A stretch of DNA of 64,000 nucleotides. Origin: Nocardioides speluncae. GTDB taxonomy: Bacteria > Actinomycetota > Actinomycetes > Propionibacteriales > Nocardioidaceae. Location: positions 62,001-126,000 of the forward strand of contig NZ_QEOO01000037.1 in assembly GCF_003121585.1 (NCBI RefSeq). The letters run 5' to 3'. The notes beneath the pieces were generated by a model that was not told the origin of the DNA, ran no database searches, and saw only the letters and a program-made list of their open reading frames with translations. A program made the position numbers and the translations under genes. Shown piece after piece: positions 17,251 to 25,181 of the stretch; positions within the stretch are counted from its first letter, which is position 1; each line of letters starts with the position of its first letter.

Positions 17251-17433
17251 TCAGCCAAGCAGGAAGGTGACTCCCAGGACGATGACGGTGGTCGTGATCG
17301 CGAGGCTGACGGCGACGGCGACCGTGAGCACGAGCAGCGCGAGCCGGCGGCGGCGTACCCGGCGGCGGCCGGAGGCGAGCAGCGCGCGCGGATCGGCCGA
17401 CCACTCGGGCGGGGCCTCGGGTTGGTCTGTCAT
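17251..17433 (-). CDS. Small single-pass membrane protein, uncertain
   Basis: 60 residues from ATG 17433 (or 73 from 17472). A charged amino half with RRRVRRRR, then one membrane helix (LALLVLTVAVAVSLAITTTVIVLGVTFLL). No ribosome binding site is visible before either start, so the gene is less sure than its neighbours. It lies between the M23 operon and the toxin-antitoxin pair on the same strand as the former. No function can be given. Confidence 0.4.
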   Translation of the reverse strand: MTDQPEAPPEWSADPRALLASGRRRVRRRRLALLVLTVAVAVSLAITTTVIVLGVTFLLG

Positions 17434-17519
17434 CTCGAGGAGGGAACGGCGCCCGGCCCACTTCGGTTGCATCTGTCTGCACAGCCCGACTTATGCACAG
17501 TTCGCGACAGCTCGGTTGT

Positions 17520-17536
17520 GGTACCAAAGTGGTACC
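17520..17536. promoter_or_regulatory. Double GGTACC palindrome, probable antitoxin operator
   Basis: Two GGTACC hexamers separated by AAAGT, 10 bases before the antitoxin ATG. Each is itself palindromic and the pair sits in the promoter region. Ribbon-helix-helix antitoxins usually bind such paired short palindromes to repress their own operon; that link is inferred. Confidence 0.55.
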
Positions 17537-17545
17537 GTCAGTGTT

Positions 17546-17752
17546 ATGGCCATGACCCTACGAACTGATGAAGAGATGGAGACCGCGCTCGCCGCGTTGG
17601 CCGAGTGGGAAGGTGTGTCCAAGCAAGAGGTGATCCGCCGGGCGCTCCTCGATCGTTACGCTCGAAGCGATCGCCGCGCCCGGCTTGACGCCATCTCCGA
17701 CGAGATGCTCGAGCGGTGGGGAGATGTGCTCGACCGACTGGGCAAGTCGTGA
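17546..17752 (+). CDS. Ribbon-helix-helix antitoxin
   Basis: 68 residues from ATG 17546 (a second ATG is two codons later). MTLRTDEEMETALAALAEWEGVSKQEVIRRAL is a typical ribbon-helix-helix DNA-binding domain, and the carboxy 25 residues are a charged helix suited to toxin neutralisation. The stop overlaps the toxin GTG by four bases (GTGA), a usual arrangement for antitoxin-toxin pairs. Autoregulation through the GGTACC palindromes is likely. Confidence 0.85.
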   Translation: MAMTLRTDEEMETALAALAEWEGVSKQEVIRRALLDRYARSDRRARLDAISDEMLERWGDVLDRLGKS

Positions 17753-18126
17753 GTGAAATCGAGTATCTCGACCTCGAAGAACTGCTCCTGCTGACGCGAA
17801 AGCTCGGCGCCGGCCCCGTTCGCGACGTCGGCCTGCTCGACTCCTCTGTCGGAAGACCGCGATCCAGCATGTTTGGGCATGACGCCTATCCGACCTTGGA
17901 GCTCAAGGCTGCCGCGCTCCTGCACTCGATCTGCAAGAACCACGCGCTGGTCGACGGGAACAAGCGACTCGCCTGGTTCTCGACTGTCGCCTTCCTCGCC
18001 CTCAACGGGTACAACGTCGAGCTGGATGACGAGCCGGCCTTCAACCTCGTCATCGGGGTAGCCGAGGGCAAGCTTGAGGTGGAGGACATCGCTGCCGTCC
18101 TCGCCGAGGCGATAACGCCGCGCTGA
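17749..18126 (+). CDS. Doc/Fic-family toxin
   Basis: 125 residues from GTG 17749. The Fic/Doc signature HALVDGNKRLAW lies near residue 64, with the family feature of the GNK-R loop intact. Doc toxins phosphorylate elongation factor Tu and stop translation. It is the toxin of a two-gene module with the preceding RHH antitoxin. The domain order IEYLDLEELLLL … LLDSSVGRP is that of the death-on-curing subfamily. Intact, so the pair is probably functional. Confidence 0.85.
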   Translation: MSEIEYLDLEELLLLTRKLGAGPVRDVGLLDSSVGRPRSSMFGHDAYPTLELKAAALLHSICKNHALVDGNKRLAWFSTVAFLALNGYNVELDDEPAFNLVIGVAEGKLEVEDIAAVLAEAITPR

Positions 18127-18150
18127 CCAGCGAGGACTAAAGTCGGCGGC

Positions 18151-19311
18151 GTGGACCAAGAGAAGGCAAGCAAGGCCGGATTCGAGACCCGCGCGATTCA
18201 CGCGGGCTATGAGCCGGACCCGACGACAGGCGCGGTGATCCCGCCGATCTACGCGACCTCGACGTACAAGCAGGACGGCGTCGGCGGGCTGCGCGGCGGC
18301 TACGAGTACAGCCGCTCCGCGAACCCGACGCGGACCGCGCTCGAGGGCGCGCTGGCGGCGCTGGAGGAGGGCGAGCGCGGCTTCGCGTTCGCGTCCGGCC
18401 TGGCCGCCGAGGACACGCTGATCCGGGCGCTCTGCAAGCCCGGTGACCATGCGGTGATCCCGGACGACGCCTACGGCGGCACCTTCCGGCTGTTCGACAA
18501 GGTCGCCCAGGTCTGGGGGCTCGGCCACAGCCCGGCGCCGGTCAGCGACATCGACGCCGTCCGGGCCGCGGTCCGGCCCGGCGAGACCAAGCTGGTCTGG
18601 GTGGAGACGCCCACCAACCCGCTGCTCAACATCGGCGACATCGAGGCGCTGGCCGGCGTCGCCCACGAGGCCGGTGCGCTGCTGGTGGTCGACAACACCT
18701 TCGCCACGCCGTACCTCCAGCAGCCGCTCAACCTCGGCGCCGACGTCGTGGTGCACTCCACCACCAAGTACGCCGGGGGCCACTCCGACGTGGTCGGCGG
18801 CGCGCTGGTTGTGCGCAACCTGGAGGTCGCCGAGAAGGTCACTTTCCACCAGAACGCAATGGGCGCGGTGCCCGGCCCGTTCGACGCCTTCCTCACCCAC
18901 CGCGGCCTGAAGACGCTCGGGGTCCGGATGGACCGCCACTGCGACAACGCCGAGCGCGTGGTCGACTTCCTGGTCGGCCACCCGAAGGTCGAGCGGGTGA
19001 TCTACCCCGGCCTCGCCGAGCACCCCGGCCACGAGATAGCAACCAAGCAGATGAAGCGGTACGGCGGCATCGTCAGCTTCCGGGTGAAGGGTGGCGAGCA
19101 GGCCGCGCTCGACGTCTGCGCGAGGACCGACGTGTTCACGCTCGGTGAGTCGCTCGGCGGCGTCGAGTCGCTGATCGAGCACCCCGGCAAGATGACCCAC
19201 GCCTCGGTCGCGGGCACCGACCTCGAGGTACCGGCGGACCTGATCCGGCTCAGTGTCGGCATCGAGACCGCCGACGACCTGGTCGGTGACCTGGAGCGGG
19301 CGCTTGGCTAA
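18151..19311 (+). CDS. metB: Cystathionine gamma-synthase (PLP, Cys/Met metabolism)
   Basis: 386 residues from GTG 18151. The PLP lysine is in STTKYAGGHSDVVGG near residue 205; other family marks are TRAIHAGYEPDPTTGAV, YEYSRSANPTR, ASGLAAEDTL, VWVETPTNPLL and SLGGVESLIEHP. The enzyme joins O-acylhomoserine and cysteine to give cystathionine; a gamma-lyase activity cannot be ruled out by sequence. The order metB near greA and mca recalls Mycobacterium tuberculosis Rv1079-Rv1082, from memory. No riboswitch was seen in the 24 bp upstream. Confidence 0.9.
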   Translation: MDQEKASKAGFETRAIHAGYEPDPTTGAVIPPIYATSTYKQDGVGGLRGGYEYSRSANPTRTALEGALAALEEGERGFAFASGLAAEDTLIRALCKPGDHAVIPDDAYGGTFRLFDKVAQVWGLGHSPAPVSDIDAVRAAVRPGETKLVWVETPTNPLLNIGDIEALAGVAHEAGALLVVDNTFATPYLQQPLNLGADVVVHSTTKYAGGHSDVVGGALVVRNLEVAEKVTFHQNAMGAVPGPFDAFLTHRGLKTLGVRMDRHCDNAERVVDFLVGHPKVERVIYPGLAEHPGHEIATKQMKRYGGIVSFRVKGGEQAALDVCARTDVFTLGESLGGVESLIEHPGKMTHASVAGTDLEVPADLIRLSVGIETADDLVGDLERALG

Positions 19312-19359
19312 GCCAGGTTCCGCCGATGGCCGCCTGCTGCGCGCCACCAATCGCGGGCG

Positions 19360-19432
19360 CTGGCTGCGTTGGCGGAGACTCGACGGGCCTCCGGCCCGCC
19401 TTCGCTCCGCCGCCTTGCCATCGCCCACGCCT
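19360..19432. repeat. Intergenic hairpin repeat, copy 1
   Basis: Aligns with 28147-28215: shared blocks GCTGCGTTG, TCGACGGGCC, CCGGCCCGCCT, CTCCG, CGCCTTGC. An outer stem (GGCGGAG with CTCCGCC) encloses an inner GGGCC/GGCCC pair. In the second copy the outer stem bases differ but still pair (CGTCGG with CCGACG). It overlaps the uncertain 5' end of the DUF202 gene. Confidence 0.65.
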
Positions 19433-19792
19433 GATGACGCTCGCGACGGCGCCAATCGGCGGAACCTGGCTGACCACCCGACCGAGCCCGACTACCGGTT
19501 CACCCTGGCCAACGAGCGCACCTTCCTGGCCTATGAGCGGACCGCGATCGGCCTGGTGGCAGCGGCCCTCGCGGTGCTGCACCTGCTCGACCCCGACTGG
19601 CCGCAGCGCCTTCTCGGTGGCCTGCTGATCGCGGCCGGCGCAGTCGCGGCCGTGGGCGGCTACCTGCGGTTCCGCAGCGTGGACCGCGCGATCCGCGCCG
19701 GTGGCACGCTGCCCGCCAACCCGACGGCGCACCTGCTCGCGATCGCCGTACTCATCTGTCTGGTCGCGGCGGCGATCTCGGTGCTCGCCTGA
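19415..19792 (+). CDS. DUF202 (YidH-like) membrane protein
   Basis: About 125 residues if the TTG at 19415 is used; no ATG or GTG is available in the family region, and the frame further upstream runs through a repeat and through metB. The family core is NERTFLAYERTAIGLVAAALAVLHLL, then a second and third membrane helix (LLGGLLIAAGAVAAVGGYLRF; LLAIAVLICLVAAAISVLA). DUF202 proteins are small three-helix membrane proteins of unknown function. The stop overlaps the ATG of the GlmL-like gene by one base. The 5' end may have been changed by insertion of the repeat. Confidence 0.7.
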   Translation: MPSPTPDDARDGANRRNLADHPTEPDYRFTLANERTFLAYERTAIGLVAAALAVLHLLDPDWPQRLLGGLLIAAGAVAAVGGYLRFRSVDRAIRAGGTLPANPTAHLLAIAVLICLVAAAISVLA

Positions 19793-21171
19793 TGGGTGCG
19801 GTCGTCTGTGTCGACTTCGGGTCGACGTTCACCAAGGCCGCGCTGGTCGACCTCGACACCGGCGAGATCGTGGCGTCCGCCTCGCACCGGACCACGATCG
19901 AGAACGACGTGCTCGACGGGTACGACGCCTGCCTGGCCACGCTGACCGCCCAGGACTCGCGGGCGGCGACCGCCGGGGTGCTCGCCTGCTCGTCCGCGGG
20001 CGGTGGCTTGAGGATCGCGGTGGTCGGCAACGAGGAGCTGGTGACCGCCGAGGCCGGCCGCCGGGTGGCGCTGTCCAGCGGCGGCAAGGTCGTCCACGTG
20101 CACGCCGCGAGCCGCGGCGACGACTTCACCGCCGTCGCGGCGGCCGCGCCCGACGTCGTACTCCTCACCGGCGGCACCGACGGTGGCAACGAAGAGGTGC
20201 TGCTCGCCTGCGCGCAGGGCCTGGTCGACGGCGGCTGGTCTGGCCCGGTTGTGGTCGCCGGCAACATCGACGCCCAGCCCGCGGTCGCCGAGATCCTGGG
20301 CGGTACGCCGTACGTGCTCGCCGACAACGTCGTCCCCAAGATCGGCGTCCTCGCTCCCGGCTCGGCGCGGGCCGCGATCCGGGAGATGTTCCTGGCCCAC
20401 GTGATCGGCGGCAAGCACCTCAGCAAGCGCGCCGACTTCCAGGCCATGGTGCGTGGCGCGACCCCGGACGTGGTGCTGACCGGCGTCGAGCTGCTCGCCC
20501 GTGGGCTCGACGAGCAGCGGCCCGGTGTCGGCGACGCGGTGGTGGTCGACGTCGGCGGCGCGACGACCGACGTGCACTCGGTCGTCGAGGTCGACCCGGA
20601 GGACAGTGGGCTGGCGCGCGAGGTGGTCGCCAGTACACCGGTCACCCGCACCGTCGAGGGCGATCTCGGGATGCGCTGGTCCGCGGTCAGCACGGTCGAG
20701 GAGGGGCACGCGGCCGGACTGCTCGACGCCGACGAGTACGCCGCGCTCCAGGCCGCCGCGGCCGCCCGGCAGGCCGATCCCGGCTACCTGCCCGAGGCCG
20801 GCGACGCCGACGACAGCGACATCGACGAGTCGATCGCCCGGACCGCGATCGCGCTCGCACTGCGCCGGCACGCCGGCCGGTCCCGCGTCGTTCTCAGCCC
20901 GGAGGGGCGGGTCGTCGAGCGCACTGGACGTGACCTGCGCGAGGTCGAGCTGCTGGTCGGATCGGGCGGCGTGCTCCGCAACGGACGCCCCGGTGTGGCC
21001 GGCCGGGTCTTCGCCGGATCGACCGGTGAAGACATCGAGGGTGGCTGGCAGCTGCCCCGGACGGCGCAGGTCGTCGTGGACGTCGACTACGTGCTCGCGG
21101 CGGCCGGGTTGCTGGCCGGGCCACACCCTGGTGCGGCGTACTCCCTAGTACGGCAACTCGGGCGTGTCTAG
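19792..21171 (+). CDS. GlmL/MutL-family (methylaspartate mutase accessory-like) ATPase
   Basis: 459 residues. An actin/Hsp70-fold ATPase: phosphate-1 loop DFGSTFTKAAL at residues 8-18, phosphate-2 region VVVDVGGATTDVHSV, and adenosine-type GSGGVLRN. The family includes GlmL, which sits in glutamate mutase operons and is thought to protect or reactivate the B12 enzyme. The mutase subunits are absent here, so the client is unknown; the actinobacterial stand-alone copies are a well-known orphan group. Translationally coupled to the DUF202 gene. Confidence 0.85.
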   Translation: MGAVVCVDFGSTFTKAALVDLDTGEIVASASHRTTIENDVLDGYDACLATLTAQDSRAATAGVLACSSAGGGLRIAVVGNEELVTAEAGRRVALSSGGKVVHVHAASRGDDFTAVAAAAPDVVLLTGGTDGGNEEVLLACAQGLVDGGWSGPVVVAGNIDAQPAVAEILGGTPYVLADNVVPKIGVLAPGSARAAIREMFLAHVIGGKHLSKRADFQAMVRGATPDVVLTGVELLARGLDEQRPGVGDAVVVDVGGATTDVHSVVEVDPEDSGLAREVVASTPVTRTVEGDLGMRWSAVSTVEEGHAAGLLDADEYAALQAAAAARQADPGYLPEAGDADDSDIDESIARTAIALALRRHAGRSRVVLSPEGRVVERTGRDLREVELLVGSGGVLRNGRPGVAGRVFAGSTGEDIEGGWQLPRTAQVVVDVDYVLAAAGLLAGPHPGAAYSLVRQLGRV

Positions 21172-21198
21172 TGCCAACGGCGTCGGTAGCCTGACCCG

Positions 21199-22617
21199 GT
21201 GAGCAACGACGCTGACGGTGCACCACCGCCCGAGCCCCACGACAACGAGACCGGCTCCTCGTCCCGCCGACTTCCGCTGATCAAGTCGCGACGAGAGCAC
21301 GACGAGGACGGTGACGGCCACGACGAGCGCCTCACCGAGCGAATTAGCCAGCAGATCGCTCACCAGTGGGCGTTGATCCGGGCCGAGCGCCGGCACGAGC
21401 ACGAGCCGCCCCGGCCGGTTCGCGGTGGGCCGTCGAACTTCACCAGGGCCCAGGTCCCGTGGGGCCTGGACCTGGCCGCGGCCTGGTCCTGGCGGTTCCT
21501 GGTGATCTCGGCGGCGGGGTTCGCGATCCTGTGGGTGCTCGCGTACTTCCGGGTGATCACGCTGCCGATCGTGATCGCGCTGCTTATCACCGCGCTGGCC
21601 AGCCCCGGCGTCCGGCTGCTGCAGCGGATCGGCATCCCGAAGGGGCTCTCGGCCGGCCTGGTCGTGATCGGTGGCATTGCCTTCGTCGGGGCTCTGCTGA
21701 CGTTCGCCGGCCAGCAGGTCGCGCAGGGCGCCAACGACCTCGCCGACCAGGTGGTGGTCGGCCTCGAGGAGATTCGCAAGTGGCTGCGCGACGGGCCGCT
21801 CGACGCCAGCGACTCGCAGATCAACGGCTACATCGAGCAGGCCCAGAAGGCGATCACCGAGCGTTCCAAGGACGGCGAGGTGATGAGCCAGCTGACCGAG
21901 GTCGGCACCACGATCGGCCACGTCGTCGCCGGCTTCTTCATCGTGCTGTTCTCGACGTACTTCTTCCTCGCCGACGGCGAGCGGATCTGGAGCTGGTTCG
22001 TCCGGCTGGCCCCCCGCGCCGCGCGGGAGCGGCTGGACAGCTCGGGCCGGGTCGCCTGGATCTCGCTGACCCAGTTCGTGCGCGCGACCGTGATCGTGGC
22101 CCTGGTCGACGCGATCGGGATCATGATCGTGGCCGCGATCCTCGGGGTGCCGTTCGTGCTGGCCATCGGTGTACTCGTCTTCATCGGTGCCTTCATCCCG
22201 ATGATCGGTGCCACGATCGCCGGCTCGGTCGCGGTCCTGGTCGCGCTCGTCGACCAGGGGCCGGTGACCGCGCTGCTGATGCTCGGTGGCGTCATCTTGG
22301 TGCAGCAGATCGAGGGCCATGTGCTGCAGCCGTTCCTGATGGGCAGGTGGGTCTCGGTCCACCCGCTCGGCGTGATCGTCGCGATCGGTGGCGGCGTGAT
22401 CGTCGCCGGTATCGCCGGCGCGCTGATCGCCGTACCGCTGGTCGCGGCCCTCAACGCCGTCGTGCAACACCTCGCGGCGATGGCCGGCCCGGACCCGGCC
22501 GGCGCGACCGAGGACGGCCTCGATCCACCGGATCCGGGTGAGCCCGATAAGGACCAGGCGGAGCTGCTCGCCGACATCAAGGCGGCACCGACCTCGATTG
22601 GCGACGTCGATGCCTGA
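21199..22617 (+). CDS. AI-2E-family transporter (putative permease)
   Basis: 472 residues from GTG 21199. A soluble charged amino part of about 80 residues is followed by the permease core of the family, with about eight membrane helices: two near 95-125 and 145-165, then a soluble amphipathic stretch, and FFIVLFSTYFFLADGERIW, LGVPFVLAIGVLVFIGAFIPMIGATIAG and the QQIEGHVLQPFLMG motif. Relatives export autoinducer-2 or act as Na+/H+ antiporters; the substrate is not known here. The carboxy tail overlaps the start of ilvA by 8 bp. Confidence 0.85.
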   Translation: MSNDADGAPPPEPHDNETGSSSRRLPLIKSRREHDEDGDGHDERLTERISQQIAHQWALIRAERRHEHEPPRPVRGGPSNFTRAQVPWGLDLAAAWSWRFLVISAAGFAILWVLAYFRVITLPIVIALLITALASPGVRLLQRIGIPKGLSAGLVVIGGIAFVGALLTFAGQQVAQGANDLADQVVVGLEEIRKWLRDGPLDASDSQINGYIEQAQKAITERSKDGEVMSQLTEVGTTIGHVVAGFFIVLFSTYFFLADGERIWSWFVRLAPRAARERLDSSGRVAWISLTQFVRATVIVALVDAIGIMIVAAILGVPFVLAIGVLVFIGAFIPMIGATIAGSVAVLVALVDQGPVTALLMLGGVILVQQIEGHVLQPFLMGRWVSVHPLGVIVAIGGGVIVAGIAGALIAVPLVAALNAVVQHLAAMAGPDPAGATEDGLDPPDPGEPDKDQAELLADIKAAPTSIGDVDA

Positions 22618-23824
22618 GATCCCTATCGTCGAGCTGGCCGACATCCAGGCGGCCCGCGAGGCGCTGCGCGGCGTCGCGATCGAGACCCCGATGGAGGAGT
22701 CGCGCTGGCTGTCGTCGGTCGCTGGCGGCCCGGTCTGGCTGAAGTGCGAGAACCTCCAGCGCACCGGCTCGTTCAAGATCCGCGGCGCCTACCTACGGAT
22801 GGCCCGGCTGTCGGACGCCGAGCGTGCGCTCGGCGTGGTCGCGGCATCGGCGGGCAATCACGCCCAGGGCGTGGCGCTCGCCGCTCAGCTGCTCGGCATC
22901 AAGTCGACGGTGTTCATGCCGGAGGGCGCGCCGATTCCGAAGGAGAAGGCGACCCGGGCCTACGGCGCGGACGTGGTCTTCCACGGCAAGTACATCGACC
23001 AGGCGCTGATCCGCGCCCGGGAGTTCTCGGCCGAGACCGGCGCGGTGCTGATCCACCCGTTCGACCACGAGGACATCGTGGCCGGCCAGGGCACCTGCGG
23101 CCTGGAGGTCCTCGAGCAGACGCCGGACGTCAAGACCGTGGTCGTCCCGACCGGCGGCGGCGGGCTGATCGCGGGCATGGCGACCGCGATCAAGGCGCTC
23201 CGGCCCGACGTCCGGGTGGTCGGTGTCCAGGCCGAAGGCGCGGCGGCGTTCCCGGGGTCGCTGGCCGCGGGCTCGCCGGTCGCCCTGGAGTCGATGCAGA
23301 CGATGGCCGACGGCATTGCGGTCGGCTGCCCCGGCGAGGTTCCCTTCCAGGCGGTGCGCTCGTACGTCGACGAGGTGGTGACCGTCTCCGAGGAGTCGCT
23401 GTCGCGGGCGCTGCTGGCGCTGCTGGAGCGGGCCAAGCTCGTGGTCGAGCCGGCAGGTGCAGCCGCGGTGGCCGCCGTACTCGACAACCCGGACGCGTTC
23501 GACACCCCGGCCGTGACGGTGCTGTCCGGCGGCAATATCGACCCGCTGCTGCTCGGCAAGGTGATCCGGCACGGCATGGCCGCCGCCGGCCGCTACCTCT
23601 ACCTCCGGGTCGTCATCCCCGACCTGCCGGGCGGCCTGGCGAACCTGCTGAGTGAGCTCGCCAACGCGGGCGCGAACGTGCTCGAGGTCGAGCACGAGCG
23701 GATCTCACCCAGCCTGCGGCTCGACGAGGTCGAGGTCCGGATTCAGCTGGAGACCCGCGGCGAGGCCCACGCCAACGAGGTCACCACCCGGCTGCGCGCC
23801 CGCGGCTACGTCGTCTACGAATAG
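22610..23824 (+). CDS. ilvA: Threonine ammonia-lyase (threonine dehydratase) with ACT domain
   Basis: 404 residues from ATG 22610, which overlaps the stop of the transporter gene. The PLP lysine is in GSFKIRGA at residue 56, the glycine-rich loop is PTGGGGLIAG near 180, and AGNHAQGVA is present. The carboxy 80 residues form an ACT domain (YLYLRVVIPDLPGGLANLL), usual in the shorter, catabolic or moderately regulated type. It makes 2-oxobutanoate and ammonia from threonine, feeding isoleucine. Its stop abuts a 31-bp repeat array that fills the gap to greA. Confidence 0.9.
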   Translation: MPEIPIVELADIQAAREALRGVAIETPMEESRWLSSVAGGPVWLKCENLQRTGSFKIRGAYLRMARLSDAERALGVVAASAGNHAQGVALAAQLLGIKSTVFMPEGAPIPKEKATRAYGADVVFHGKYIDQALIRAREFSAETGAVLIHPFDHEDIVAGQGTCGLEVLEQTPDVKTVVVPTGGGGLIAGMATAIKALRPDVRVVGVQAEGAAAFPGSLAAGSPVALESMQTMADGIAVGCPGEVPFQAVRSYVDEVVTVSEESLSRALLALLERAKLVVEPAGAAAVAAVLDNPDAFDTPAVTVLSGGNIDPLLLGKVIRHGMAAAGRYLYLRVVIPDLPGGLANLLSELANAGANVLEVEHERISPSLRLDEVEVRIQLETRGEAHANEVTTRLRARGYVVYE

Positions 23825-23830
23825 TCCGCC

Positions 23831-23990
23831 GACCGGGCACAAATGGTCCCTGTACGACGCTGACCGGGCACTTTTGGTCCCTGTACGACGCCGACCGGGC
23901 ACGAATGGCGAACCATCTGTGCCCGGTCAGCGCTCTGGAGGAACCAAAAGTGCCCGGTCAGCGGTCTGGGCGAACCAAAAGTGCCCGGTC
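23831..23990. repeat. Head-to-head array of a 31-bp repeat (3 forward, 3 inverted units)
   Basis: A 17-bp core (GACCGGGCACTTTTGGT and variants) starts at 23831, 23862 and 23893, exactly 31 bp apart; its complement (ACCAAAAGTGCCCGGTC and variants) starts at 23912, 23943 and 23974, again 31 bp apart. The 14-bp remainder of each unit is the same within one arm but differs between arms. The array fills the space between the convergent ilvA and greA genes. It can fold into a large cruciform and could serve as a two-way terminator, but has no unique spacers and so is not CRISPR. Confidence 0.9.
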
Positions 23991-23998
23991 AGCGTCCT

Positions 23999-24496
23999 TT
24001 AGCCGGCGTAGGGGACGGCGTCGACGATCTCGACCTTGAGCTCCTTGCCGTTGGGAGCCTCGTAGGAGACGGTGTCGCCCTTCTTGGCGCCGAGGATGGC
24101 GGAGCCGAGCGGGGACTGCGGGGAGAAGACCTCGAGGTTGTCGTCCTCGATCTCGCGGGCGCCGAGCAGGAACGACTCGGTCTCGTCGTCGCCGACGAAG
24201 CGGTAGGTCACGACCATGCCGGGCTCGACGAGCCCGTCGTCGGCCGGCGTTTCGCCGACCTCGGCGTTGCGCAGCATGTCCTCGAGCTGACGGATCCGGC
24301 CCTCGACCTTGCCCTGCTCCTCGCGGGCGGCGTGGTAGCCACCGTTCTCCTTGAGGTCGCCCTCGTCGCGGGCCGCGCTGATCCGGTCGATGACCTCCTG
24401 GCGCACGGGGCCCTTGAGGTTCTCCAGCTCCGCGTGGAGCTTGTCGAACGCCTCCTGGGTCAGCCAGACGGTGCTCTGGTCGCTGGACTGCGTCAT
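23999..24496 (-). CDS. greA: Transcription elongation factor GreA
   Basis: 165 residues from ATG 24496. Amino-terminal coiled coil (LTQEAFDKLHAELENL … RISAARDEGDLKENGGYHAAREEQ) with the acidic tip DEGDLKEN, then the FKBP-like carboxy domain (SPLGSAILGAKKGDTVSYEAPNGKELKVEIV). It binds the RNA polymerase secondary channel and rescues backtracked complexes by transcript cleavage. The neighbourhood greA-DUF4307-mca is conserved in actinobacteria. The stop is 8 bases from the last repeat unit of the array at 23831-23990. Confidence 0.95.
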   Translation of the reverse strand: MTQSSDQSTVWLTQEAFDKLHAELENLKGPVRQEVIDRISAARDEGDLKENGGYHAAREEQGKVEGRIRQLEDMLRNAEVGETPADDGLVEPGMVVTYRFVGDDETESFLLGAREIEDDNLEVFSPQSPLGSAILGAKKGDTVSYEAPNGKELKVEIVDAVPYAG

Positions 24497-24681
24497 GCCT
24501 ACTCCTGCTGTCCGGTTGCCGGGTAAGGCTCCGCCCAACCCGCTTGCTCATATAAGGGTGATGCCCCGCCTGGAACCACGCGCGTGCGGCGAACTCGGCG
24601 GGCACGGCGTGCGGGCTCCGTCAGTTGCACGGCGGGGCCCTGCGGGACATCAAGAAGTTTCGAGTCTAGCAAAACGGGAGG

Positions 24682-24700
24682 TTGGCCGCCTAACGGCCAA
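24682..24700. terminator. Hairpin after the DUF4307 gene
   Basis: TTGGCCG and CGGCCAA form a 7-bp stem around CCTAA, directly beyond the minus-strand stop at 24704. It precedes the greA promoter region (24497-24681) on the same strand and would separate the two transcripts. Confidence 0.5.
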
Positions 24701-24703
24701 GGG

Positions 24704-25123
24704 TTACCGGGGGCGCTTCTGGGTGGGCGTCGTACACCCGATCCGCTCGACGCTGGTGGCCATCCGCTCGGTGCGGATGGTGACCTCGATCGGGCCGTCC
24801 TCGTCGAAGTCCGGGCCCGGCACCGCGAAGCTCAGCTCGCCGACGTTGGTGTGGTCCTCGGCGTACGCCCGCAGCTTGCAGGTGGCCTCGACGTTGCGGT
24901 CCCGCAGCCGTACGTCGACCCGCGCGGTGACGCTGTGGTCGTCGACGACCTCCCATGCCAGCAGGTCGGACTCGACCTCCGGCGTCGAGCTGTCCCACAT
25001 CACCCAGGCCAGCCAGCCGCCGAAGACCACGAAGAAGGCGACCGAGACGCCGATCAGCAGCAGCCGCCGGCCTGGCCGGCGGCGGCCGTAGCGGTCGTCG
25101 AGTACGGCGGAATCGGACGTCAC
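24704..25123 (-). CDS. DUF4307 membrane protein
   Basis: 139 residues from GTG 25123. A charged amino end (LDDRYGRRRPGRR) is followed by one membrane helix (LLLIGVSVAFFVVFGGWLAWVMW) and an extracytoplasmic domain with SDLLAWEVVDDHSVTARVDVRL and a conserved Cys pair region. DUF4307 proteins are found next to mca and greA in most actinobacteria (Rv1081c in M. tuberculosis, from memory); function unknown. It diverges from mca with about 58 bp between starts, so the two promoters overlap. Confidence 0.8.
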   Translation of the reverse strand: MTSDSAVLDDRYGRRRPGRRLLLIGVSVAFFVVFGGWLAWVMWDSSTPEVESDLLAWEVVDDHSVTARVDVRLRDRNVEATCKLRAYAEDHTNVGELSFAVPGPDFDEDGPIEVTIRTERMATSVERIGCTTPTQKRPR

Positions 25124-25181
25124 GCGCTCATGGTCGCATGTCGGCGTGAGCCCGTTGGCGGCCGTCCCTAGAATCGAGCGC

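Noticed and set aside
23831..23990. CRISPR array
   Set aside because: Repeats have period 31, but the parts between cores are the same within each arm, half the units are inverted, and there are no cas genes.
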